Below, piece by piece: positions 23,633 to 34,279 of a stretch of 64,000 bases of DNA. A program made the position numbers and the translations under genes. The DNA comes from Phytophthora sp. 'mugwort' (taxonomy: Eukaryota; Oomycota; Peronosporomycetes; Peronosporales; Peronosporaceae), in assembly GCA_033558025.1 (NCBI GenBank), contig JAUCEF010000006.1:2728001-2792000 (forward strand), in the 5' to 3' direction. Under the pieces are notes generated by a model. It worked only from the letters and a program-made list of their open reading frames with translations. It did not search any database and was not told where the DNA came from. Within the stretch, counting starts at the first letter, position 1; each line of letters opens with the position of its first letter.

Positions 23633-26100
23633 ATGTTCGACGACGTCTTTTTCAACCAGTTCCCAAGGCAACCACGAGTACGAAGGACCGACATCCTGTC
23701 TGCTTCGCAAGCACCACCACAACAAACAACTTTGAAATCCGCCTCGAAGAATCCCAACATTGAATGCCCATACCCCCTGGCTTATTTCACAAACGCGATC
23801 ATGTACGGCATTATCAACTCCATCCTGACCATCCCCACCATGTATGGGTATACCGTCATCCTCTTCAGCCACAAAGACTTCGACGACTTCATGCCGACGC
23901 TCTCCAAGCTCGTCATTTTCTCCAGCGTCGTGCACCAGGTCATGTTTACGCTCGTGAGTTCGCTGCCCTTCTCCATCGGTCAAGTGCAGGATGCCGGCCT
24001 CATCTTCCTCAGTACCATGGCCACTTCAATCTGTGACTCACTGGGGAACGACGTGCCGCTCGAGGCCAAGGTGACCACTTCCATCGTCACTATCGGGGTC
24101 GCCACAGCGTCACTCGGTGTTTGTCTCGTGGTCATGGGTAAGCTCAAGCTGGCTGCCCTCGCTTCGTACCTGCCGATGCCCGTGATTGGTGGCTACCTGG
24201 CGTTTATTGGTATTTTCTGTTTGTACGCTGGCCTCGCACTATGCACAGGTCTCGTCGTGAACAACATGAAGTCCATGATCAACGTCTTCGATAACGCACA
24301 CGACGTCCTGTTGTGTGTGCCAGGCGTACTTGGTGGTGCCTTCCTGCTCGTTGTATCGCAGCGCTATGACAATTCGTTCATCCTGTCTGGTGCCATCATG
24401 GCCATGCCCGTGCTATTCTTCTTCATTTTGTTGGTGGGCGGCATCTCCATGGACGACGCGCGCGACGGTGGTTGGATCGACCCTGCCACGAATCCTGCAA
24501 CCGTCTCCGAGCTGCTCAATCTCTTCGACTTCAACGAAGTGCACTGGGACCAGCTACCCAAGCAGTTCGGACATGGATCGGAATGGTCTTCATCGTGGCT
24601 TTCTCGTCCTGTTTGGATATCGCCGCCATCGAACTCGACATGGGGAGCAAGCTCGACTTCAACCATGAGCTCAAGACCGTTGGTTGGTCCAATGTCCTCA
24701 GTGGTCTGCTTGGGGGGTACACGGGCTCCTACATCTTCTCACAGACCATCTTCACGTACCGTTCCAAGACCAGCTCGAGGATCGTCGGCGTGTGTGTGAT
24801 CATTTCAGAATTTGCGATTGTGCTGGCCCCCATATCCGTCATGAGTTACGTGCCTCGGTTCTTCTTCGCTGCGACGCTCATCTTTATCGCCCTCGACCTC
24901 ATGATTGAATGGCTCGTCCTCACGTTCCACAAGATGCCGCTGCGTGAGTACGCTGTGCTGTGGATGACCTTTGTGGCCGTGAACCTTGTGTCGCTTGACG
25001 TGGGGATGCTCATCGGTGTGGGGATCGCAATTGTCAACTTCCTGCTGGGCTACATCCGTTTGCCCGTCGTGAATCGGAAACCTCGTGCGTCTCATGCAGC
25101 GCGCACTCTATCAGAGCGTAAGGTACTGGACCAGAAGCGAGGTGCGATCGTGTACTTCGAACTAAGTGGCTTCCTCTTCTTCGGTTCGTCGGTACAGATC
25201 CTCAATGGTGTCCAGAAGGCAATTTACATACGAAAACCGTCTCAATATAGTGGGAATGAACTGTCGAGTGCTACAAGCGCAGACCGTGGCTTCAATTATC
25301 TAGGAGAGCCATTGACACCCCATGAGAACAGGTCGACTGCACTTGTTTGCTTGGATGGAAGTCCTGCCCTCCACCCGGACGCAGTGTCCACCGAGTACGT
25401 CGTCGTGGACCTCACGAATGTCACGGCGATGGACGCGTCTGCTGCACGCAGCGCGTTCCTTATGTTGCAGAAGTACTGTAGCAACCACGGCATCACCGTT
25501 GTGTACTCCGGTGCACTTCCAGAGATTCAAAAGCTGCTCGTGAAAAATGGTATCGTGAAGAAGAATATTGATTATGACACTGCAGAGTCTGCGATTGAGT
25601 TCTGCGAGAGTCAGCTTCTGGCCCACGCGAGGAGTTCTGAAGCGCTGATGAACGCTACCAGTTATAAAGACGAGCCCTTCAGCCTGCTGACACAATATCT
25701 CTCTGGAAAGTTGTCTGACTTTGGCAGGGCTCACCAGTTTTTCCAGAAGCACGAAGTTGTCACTGGTCACGCATTGTACAGTGCGGGGGAACTTGCAGAC
25801 AGCTTCTACTTCCTTACCAGCGGTTGCGTCGTAATATTTGGTGGAGAGACCTATAATGGAAGTGATGGGTCTGGTAAGGCACTATCGCAGCTTGAGTGCG
25901 TGTCGCCTGTCTCCCTAATTGGTGATATCGCTTTCTTGGAGCGTCAGCAGAGAAACTCGACTGCTGTCGCAACAGAACCGTGCATCGCGTTCGAGGTGAC
26001 TCGCGAGGCGTACAATTTATTAAAGGAGCAGAATCCGACGCTGTGGTCACGAATCCACGACGTGATGATGCATGTACGTAATGGCGGCCGCAATCAATAG
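23633..26100 (+). pseudogene. SulP anion-transporter family gene with STAS and cNMP-like domains, copy 1 (one frameshift)
   Basis: A SulP-family membrane transporter. The frame opening at ATG 23633 gives the first transmembrane segments (MYGIINSILTIP, YLPMPVIGGYLAFIGIF) and breaks near 24570-24580 after HWDQLPKQF; reading resumes one base back with WIGMVFIVAFSSCLDIAAI and runs to 26100. After the last membrane segments come a STAS domain (about 25130-25560, AIVYFELSGFLFFGSS) and a cyclic-nucleotide-binding-like domain (about 25730-26080, SAGELADSFYFLTSGCV). This SulP-STAS-cNMP layout is known from fungal and protist vacuolar SulP proteins; the transported solute cannot be told. No canonical intron repairs the break, which copy 2 shares. 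Apart from it this copy is open throughout. Confidence 0.85.
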
Positions 26101-28500
26101 CGATGTAACCAAAGAGCACAGTGGCGTCGCTATACGCGTATAAAGTCGATTGAGAAGCTGTAACAGTAGATATATTGGGCCTCACATGGTGAACACAGTT
26201 CTGTCTTGGCCTTTTAGGGTGCCGGAAAGCGACGATCGCTATGCTGCCGCAGCATCAGCGCGCCAGAAGAGTTGTTGCAACCAGAGTACAGTACTCTCCG
26301 AATCGAATGGACTCCGTTGCTCTTAACAGTGTTAAGACTCCCACTGCGGGAAACAAGTCGCGGAAGCCTTACCTGCTCTCTTTAGCAGCAAAGATTTGGT
26401 GCTGTCAACCAATAGGATCTCGCACAGCTTACACGCAATGCTGGTGCACTGAGGAAAGTAGCCACCGTAAACGAGCAAACAACCTCTATCATCTTCATTG
26501 TGCCGGTAGTACACAAGTGTACTCGAGTTTGTGCCATCCGATTTGCTCGCCAGAGGAGCCTGATCTGGTTTGTGCATTCTACGTTAATTCAAGAATTCTG
26601 CAAGTAACCCTGTGTGTACATATGTCAATGTTTTTCTAGATATTTGCAGTCACCACGGATAACACCCAGATTTGAATTGGTAGAACTTCACAGGAATTGT
26701 ACATGTTGTGTAGAGCTGGAAATATTCCTGGCGCAAGAAGACTTGAGTCCAACTTTGACTTTCCTGGACAAATTTGATCTGTGTGCTGCAAATTAGTACA
26801 TGCACAGTAATCATATGTCTTTTGCACAATACACATTGTAGTCTCGCACTCGACCTACGAAGCAGACTTAAGGGAACGTTTTCTGGACGCTGATTTCACC
26901 AACAAGTAAATTTGTGGTACATATAAGGAAATACCCTGGGTCAATTTCTCACACCCCTCGACAGGCATACCTCGATAGGAATACAATGGAAATGACTACC
27001 GAGCGATTGTCTGCATTTGTTCACCCTCAGTTCAGTTCAGTTCAGTTCAGTTCAGTTCTGTAAGTTGCAGACACGCCTCACCTGCTATCCGTAACATGCA
27101 GTGCCGATTCCGGTGCATTAATTCTGGATACATGCTGATACATGTACGTGTATGGGGATGCCCCGGCACTGCCGGGAAAGGTCGACAGGAACTTGTATCT
27201 TTCGGATCGTACAAGGTTCGCCTAGCCAATACATCTCCTATATAACCCGCTCAAAAATTATTCAGTTACTCCAATTCTCTAAAACCAGGTTGCAAAAATG
27301 TCTTCGATAAAATCAGTGAGTTTTCATTGTGATTCACGACTTGTGAAGCAGAACGAAATCGGAAATAGTACCTATTTAAAGCGTCGTACGTTTTTTGCGA
27401 TGGTAGAGCAGGGTTGGAGATTGCTGTGTGTATTGCCGTTAACATCAGGCAGTGTATATACTCGGCGTGTCAGCACGCGAGTTCATGTACCTGTTACTAC
27501 ATATACATGAACTTACTGTACCTACGGTGCCGCACGCTTCTAACAATGACGAAGCAGTTGATTTGCCTTCAACTTCAGATTGACATTTGGCCTGGCTGTG
27601 AAGATGCACCAAATCGTAAGCAAAAAAGTGGCGTGTTGGAGAGAGCAAATCCAACATGTATCTTCGTATGGTATTAAAAATTTAATATCCAAAAAAGATA
27701 TATACCCTGCTCGGGCGAATTACAATTTGAAGCCGCTATTGAATAGCTTCCCCCAACAATATATTAATATTAATTCCCATATTCTAAGCAAACTAGGCTC
27801 ATATTGCTATAAATCACGGTACTTCCTTGCAAAGTAAAATTCGAACATTCGCGTTTGCGTGTTCAGAAGAATCAGCTGATGATGCGAAAACGGCGCGAGA
27901 CGATGCAAAGAGCGATTTGAAGTGGTGCTTCCACTCCACAGGCGGTGGACCACCACCATCCAGCTTCTGCTGTATGTACTGCGAGCTCTTGAAGAACCAG
28001 AAGGAAAGTGACCATTTACACAACGGATGGAGCCATTTAAACTGTATGTGCACTTTAGGATGGGGTTGGCCCATTTCTACACCTAAATCGTGGAGGGGGT
28101 GAAACACGACTTGTTTGTCAAGCCGACCAATACGTCTGTGTGCGGAGCAGGCGGTGTTAACCAGTGCCAAGGCTTGCCCTTTTGGAAAGTATTTTACTTG
28201 CACAAGCGAGACCTGTGAGCCGCTAAGCTTTTGCGATTGCGCGGGAAGTGCGCAGCATGAATTTTGAGCCCGTGACATCCGTTTCACAGATTGTGTCAAT
28301 AGTATTTGCCCAGGGAGCAAGGGCTATCCATGTCAAAACTGGACACGCTTAATCAACGACAGGATAGTGAGTACTGTATTATGGTTCAGAAACGGCTCTT
28401 TGACATCGATGAAAATTGTTTCTCATATGCCGCTCATTCTGCTTTTTGCTGTCCCCTGCGCACCACCAGATAAACGTTTTTGCTACTGCTCGGATCAAGC
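26101..28500. other. spacer between SulP copies
   Basis: No intact gene. It contains a short (TTCAG)n microsatellite (27028-27058). Around 27830-28260 several short plus-strand frames are Cys-rich (for example ACPFGKYFTCTSETCEPL in one frame), which may be a decayed small cysteine-rich protein gene; I cannot assign it. Confidence 0.35.
27028..27058. repeat. (TTCAG)n microsatellite
   Basis: Five perfect TTCAG units with partial units at both ends. Confidence 0.9.
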
Positions 28501-31015
28501 ATGGGCTCCCTGTCTCGTGACGACCCCAGCTTTCGTTGATCTCCGTATCGCGGGAGAAGACCCGAAAAAACATCATCGAGTCTCCGACGCACGTGTTGCT
28601 TCGCAGCAATGGTAAAGCAACATCGGATCTAGGCAAGGGTGGCCCGCAGAATCTGGTCCACATCACAAACACGATCATGTACGGCATTATCAACGTCATC
28701 CTGACCATCCCCGCCATGTACGGGTATACCGTCATTCTCTTCAGCCACAAAGACTTCGAAGACTTCATGCCGACGCTCTCCAAGCTCGTCATTTTCTCCA
28801 GCGTCGTGCACCAGGTCATGTTTACGCTCGTGAGTTCGCTGCCCTTCTCCATCGGTCAAGTGCAGGATGCCGGCCTCATCTTCCTCAGTACCATGGCCAC
28901 TTCAATCTGTGACTCACTGGGGAACGACGTGCCGCTCGAGGCCAAGGTGACCACTTCCATCGTCACTATCGGGGTCGCCACAGCGTCACTCGGTGTTTGT
29001 CTCGTGGTCATGGGTAAGCTCAAGCTGGCTGCCCTCGCTTCGTACCTGCCGATGCCCGTGATTGGTGGCTACCTGGCGTTTATTGGTATTTTCTGTTTGT
29101 ACGCTGGCCTCGCACTATGCACAGGTCTCGTCGTGAACAACATGAAGTCCATGATCAACGTCTTCGATAACGCACACGACGTCCTGTTGTGTGTGCCAGG
29201 CGTACTTGGTGGTGCCTTCCTGCTCGTTGTATCGCAGCGCTATGACAATTCGTTCATCCTGTCTGGTGCCATCATGGCCATGCCCGTGCTATTCTTCTTC
29301 ATTTTGTTGGTGGGCGGCATCTCCATGGACGACGCGCGCGACGGTGGTTGGATCGACCCTGCCACGAATCCTGCAACCGTCTCCGAGCTGCTCAATCTCT
29401 TCGACTTCAACGAAGTGCACTGGGACCAGCTACCCAAGCAGTTCGGACATGGATCGGAATGGTCTTCATCGTGGCTTTCTCGTCCTGTTTGGATATCGCC
29501 GCCATCGAACTCGACATGGGGAGCAAGCTCGACTTCAACCATGAGCTCAAGACCGTTGGTTGGTCCAATGTCCTCAGTGGTCTGCTTGGGGGGTACACGG
29601 GCTCCTACATCTTCTCACAGACCATCTTCACGTACCGTTCCAAGACCAGCTCGAGGATCGTCGGCGTGTGTGTGATCATTTCAGAATTTGCGATTGTGCT
29701 GGCCCCCATATCCGTCATGAGTTACGTGCCTCGGTTCTTCTTCGCTGCGACGCTCATCTTTATCGCCCTCGACCTCATGATTGAATAGCTCGTCCTCACG
29801 TTCCACAAGATGCCGCTGCGTGAGTACGCTGTGCTGTGGATGACCTTTGTGGCCGTGAACCTTGTGTCGCTTGACGTGGGGATGCTCATCGGTGTGGGGA
29901 TCGCAATTGTCAACTTCCTGCTGGGCTACATCCGTTTGCCCGTCGTGAATCGGAAACCTCGTGCGTCTCATGCAGCGCGCACTCTATCAGAGCGTAAGGT
30001 ACTGGACCAGAAGCGAGGTGCGATCGTGTACTTCGAACTAAGTGGCTTCCTCTTCTTCGGTTCGTCGGTACAGATCCTCAATGGTGTCCAGAAGGCAATT
30101 TACATACGAAAACCGTCTCAATATAGTGGGAATGAACTGTCGAGTGCTACAAGCGCAGACCGTGGCTTCAATTATCTAGGAGAGCCATTGACACCCCATG
30201 AGAACAGGTCGACTGTACTTGTTTGCTTGGATGGAAGTCCTGCCCTCCACCCGGACGCAGTGTCCACCGAGTACGTCGTCGTGGACTTCACGAATGTCAC
30301 GGCGATGGACGCGTCTGCTGCACGCAGCGCGTTCCTTATGTTGCAGAAGTACTGCAGTAACCACAGCATCACCGTTGTGTACGCGGGCGCGCTTCCGGCA
30401 GCCCGAAACGTGCTAGTCAAGGATGACGTCGCGGGCGAGGAGAGTTTCTACTCAAGCGCGGAGTCAGCCCTCGAGTTCTGTGAGAACCAGCTCCTGGCTA
30501 ATGCGAGAGTGACACCTGCTCGCAATAGCATCCAACACGGCGAGGGCATCAGCGAGCTGTTGCATCACTTCACCTGGGAGTCCGACGACTCGCAAGTTCT
30601 AAGCACCGCCCACCAATTCTTCCAGAAACTCGAGGTGCCTGCAGGTCACGAATTCTACAGCACTGGGCAGACTGCAGACCGCTTCTACTTCCTCGCAAGC
30701 GGTTGCGTCGCACTCCACCGCGGCAACGGGGATACAGCGGTCGATTCAAATGTAGACAACGTATTACCGGGCTCTCTGTTTGGCGAGGTGGACTTCTTCA
30801 GTCGTCAACAGAGACACTGGGTGGCAATCGTGATGGAACCGTCCACGGTGTTTGAAATGCGTCGTGAGACGTACGAGTCGATGCAGCAGCAGAATCTGGC
30901 GCTGTGGACACGGATCCGCGACGTGGTGATGCATTCCATGGCAGCCTCACTCAGCAATGCTACATTTTATGCTGCGGAGAAGAAGTTCATTGACGTCGCT
31001 ATCCGGGTAGACTAG
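28501..31015 (+). pseudogene. SulP-STAS-cNMP transporter pseudogene, copy 2
   Basis: Second tandem copy, offset 4876 bp from copy 1. A likely original start is ATG 28501 (MGSLSRDDPSFR), but the N-terminus needs two frame changes before HITNTIMYGIINVIL. From 28761 to 30354 it is almost identical to copy 1 and has the same -1 frameshift near 29450. It also has an in-frame TAG at 29786-29788 where copy 1 has TGG (MIEW). After 30354 it diverges strongly while keeping the STAS end and the cNMP-like domain (TADRFYFLASGCV), open to 31015. The diverged end looks like an old paralogue kept under constraint, so loss of function seems recent. Confidence 0.88.
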
Positions 31016-31189
31016 GTCAAGCAAGTCCCGACGCAGCATTAATAAATATATATGTAGTCTAGTATTTTTTAGATCCTGTCGTCTTACCAGTAAGCACATT
31101 ATTGCTGTGCTTCCCGCAATATTTGCCAAAATTGACCAATTGAGCGAATCGCCTAACAAGATTCGGTTGGTCTTGAAGGTCGATTAGAC

Positions 31190-31738
31190 CGGTGATTCTC
31201 GATGAGGTCACTTCTTCTTGCTATGAGGTTGCAGAAGCCGCGATAATAAAAGTGTGCGCAACTCTCATCAAGTTTATGGGCCCCATGAAAGACTACCAAA
31301 GGTCCAGCAGAACTACAAGAGCGATATGAAGAACAAGGTGAAGCGGCAGATGCAGATCGTCAAGCCAGACGCGTCGGAGATCGACGCTCGACGCTGTCCT
31401 GAGCTTAGGTCAATTTGCAAGAGCGCAATTATCGAAGGTGAAGCGCTGAATCCATCACGGATGAATTTCTTCATTTTTTTTTGTCAGGGCAAGTACCAGG
31501 ACGTACTCAAGCTGGAACAGAGCGTAGCGTAGCTCCACCACATGCTCTTGGATTTGGCGCTGCTGGTCGAGCAGCAAAGCGAGTTACTCGATCAGATCGA
31601 TTACCCGGTTCGTCCAGCCGCCAACTACGTGGAGAAGAGGTGCAGAAGGCTAACAGACAGCACACTGGAAGAAAATGTGCTGTCTGCTAGGCATTGGAGT
31701 TACCATCCTGTTCGTCGAAGTTATTATCGCATAGGTTC
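31190..31738 (+). pseudogene. syntaxin (Qa-SNARE) pseudogene
   Basis: Decayed syntaxin-like t-SNARE, a membrane-fusion protein. Seen: helical N-terminal remnant (KRQMQIVKPDASEID, about 31345-31390); an intron with GTGAAG near 31439 and a poly-T tract ending CAG at 31488; the SNARE helix (KYQDVLKLEQSVA, stop, LHHMLLDLALLVEQQSELLDQI); and, after a +1 frame change near 31665, a Lys-Lys-preceded hydrophobic anchor (CCLLGIGVTILFVEVIIA) ending in TAG at about 31738. The TAG inside the SNARE helix near 31531, and frame changes near 31290 and 31665, make it inactive. It is convergent with the RagC-like gene. Confidence 0.78.
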
Positions 31739-31894
31739 TCAAGAAAGGGTCGTAAAAGGCCAAGAGCCACAAGAAAGTTTCGTGTTAAAAGTAACAGCAA
31801 CAGCTCCTCTCTTTGCCTACCCGGGTCGATCTGGGTACTCAACGTTCGCGCTTTGTGCTCATGCATTCTTATGCAATGTCCAGGATAATTTGGT

Positions 31895-33469
31895 CTACTC
31901 GATCGCTTTCGGTGCCTTAAACACATCGCCAATGGCCGATTTAAAACAGTCGATGTTGTAGTCGATAATCCCTTGCTTCATGAAGTTCTCAGCGCGCAAC
32001 AAGCACACCAGAGCCAGATAGCTGTCCATAGCAACGCAACAATTACATCATCTGGTTAGCAAAGAACATCACGTGCACGGTCACTAGAACATCATACTTG
32101 TTCACTTCACGGAGGTAAAGAACCATTCCGTTGTTAAGCTTGATCACCGATGATGACTTGGAATCGTACGCCAGGCCGTCGCCCTCACCATCGTCTTTCA
32201 TTCTATGTTAATGAAGCAACACCAAAGGAGAATAAGCAGAAGGGTACATCGCGACATGCCGTTCACCACCACTTACCCATATATACAGGAGACATCGATG
32301 ACGACATCGATCATATCGCTGCACAACTCGTACGATTGCATGTCAACCGGGTTACTGTCCGTAGCGATGTAGACCTTGCTAACGACGTCGAACAGGAAAG
32401 ACTTCTCCATGTTGCAGCTCTAATTACGAACACATTCGATCGAAAAGTCCCCCAAAACATCAGCTCTCTATCCTCTGACGTCAAGTATTCCATTGTCTTG
32501 CTTCAAACCTACCGTGATGAGGATGTTAAGAAGGTTCTCAAGCGTCGGAAGTTGCGGAATCAACTTTTGCACAACCTTGCTGAACGCCTCAAAAATGGAA
32601 TGGTCGTAGATGCTTGTCAGGTAGAAGCTCATGTGAATATCGAGCTCCCCGTCGTTAATTTCGTCCATGATCTGCTGCTGTATCTCGCGCTGGCAGTCTG
32701 TCGTATAACCAAGATCCTTCTGTTAAGAATGCCGTCTCGACTATCATCAGGGCCACTTATAATATCCGCTATCCGTACCAATCTTGTGGTCATCTGACAG
32801 GAATAAATCGCCGTCCACCTTGTGGATGAACACCTCGAAGAGGATGTCCGGGTTGTACCTGTGCGCGCGCGTGACCGTGTCATGCAGGCGCGCCAATGCC
32901 TCCGCATACGGCTCGTCCTGCGCGTCAATGACAAACACGATGGAGCCGCAGTTGCTGAAGATCATCTCCTCGTTTACAAGCTGTCCACCGTAGACCAGAT
33001 CCTCTGTATCAACAAGCAGCACCACGTAAGTTGCTGACCTGATCCAGCCTCCCCACCTTTCCACCATTAAGGCTGCACCTTTGAAGTCGTAATCTCCAGG
33101 GAAGTCCCAGATCTGGAACTGTACGAACGAGTTGTTGGCGATGTACTTAATGTCGAGACTGTTAGTGCCCTCGAGGAAGAGGGTCTCGTGCGGCGACATC
33201 TTGTGGAACACCACGCGCTGGATGCTTGACTTGCCACTCCTGTAATAGGTAGAGCAGCGTCTTCATTTAGTAGAGTGAAGGTAAAACTGCAGCGAGATTA
33301 GGTAGAGCTCTACCTGCGCAGACCCATAAGCAAGATGCGGGGCTTGTTCTCGCCCGTCAGAGCCGTCGATTCGTCCCCATAGCTGATGGAGCAGCATGAT
33401 TAGGCACCTCAGCGCATATATTAGCAGCTTGGAAAAGGCTTATTGCGCCTGGAAAAGGTGAGACGCACC
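31895..33469 (-). CDS. GTR2: RagC/D-type (Gtr2) small GTPase, multi-exon, 5' exon incomplete
   Basis: A Rag GTPase of the RagC/D (Gtr2) branch, which pairs with RagA/B at the lysosome or vacuole to signal amino-acid status to TORC1. Visible exons, in transcription order, are 33382-33314, 33239-33079, 33003-32779, 32697-32513, 32419-32277, 32202-32098 and 32021-31895, with phase-consistent GT..AG introns of 74-93 bp; an upstream exon ending at 33469 (..YGLNQ) fits in phase but its ATG was not found. Motifs: P-loop MGLRRSGKSS spanning an intron, [23 protein letters not shown], and the C-terminal roadblock-like part [20 protein letters not shown]. Dense introns explain why no long frame exists on this strand. 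Confidence 0.92.
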
Positions 33470-34279
33470 CTTGGTTCAGGCCGTAGCCTTCCGAGTCTGG
33501 TCTCAGGAGATATCGACACAACCAGATCGAGTTAGAGCATGCAACAAGAGGCGGTGAGAGCTACGATGATCTAAGAAGAAGTGGGCCGGTTTCTAACTCG
33601 TCGGGGGCACCGTCGATGTATACACAAGAGGCACACGTACAGGAATTCTCCCACCCGAGCTCCATTATTGACCCGCGCGCACTGCTGATTCCAAGCTTCA
33701 GAATTTACAAGTTGCGGAGCTGTTGCACAAATGTTGCTGTAACGATTTCTTACGTTGCTCAACGTCCACGCAACTTAGGTTGTCATGACGTGAACGGATA
33801 AAGTGGCAGTAGCTGTTTTCCTTAGCATTCATAATCACGCACGGCCATATGTGCATATGAGCAACTTCGTTAGCAGCATGGGTGGTCAGCATCATGAGGA
33901 CCGCGGGGTCTCGTGCTGGAGATTTTTCCGAACGGAAGCATCGAAGCATTTTCTCGAACGGAGATCGCTATCCGGGTATTTCTTGGTGTAAGTGGAACGA
34001 GGCTATAAACAAATAAACATGCGTACCCAGCCGATCCAAACGACAGGGCAAAACATATCTCGTACAGTGAGTTCGAGCAGTTCTATTACCCACTCTTCAG
34101 ATACGCCTACATGCACGAGTGAGCAACTTGACTTTAAAAAGGCGTTATCCTCAATTTTTATGGTTCTAATGTATTATTGCTCCGCCCATTAGCTAGCATT
34201 TTGTGAAGTTCAATATTATATTATTTCCACTTATGCCAATACTCTTTCTAAATCCCTACTTATTGTGTATTTTACTTGA
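33470..34279. other. divergent intergenic region
   Basis: Lies between the 5' ends of the RagC-like and HRQ1-like genes; should contain both promoters and the missing first exon of the former. No repeat or RNA gene was seen. Confidence 0.4.

Noticed and set aside
32150..32797. Long plus-strand ORF of 215 codons
   Set aside because: It is the antisense shadow of the RagC-like exons, whose motifs and splice phases fit the minus strand precisely.
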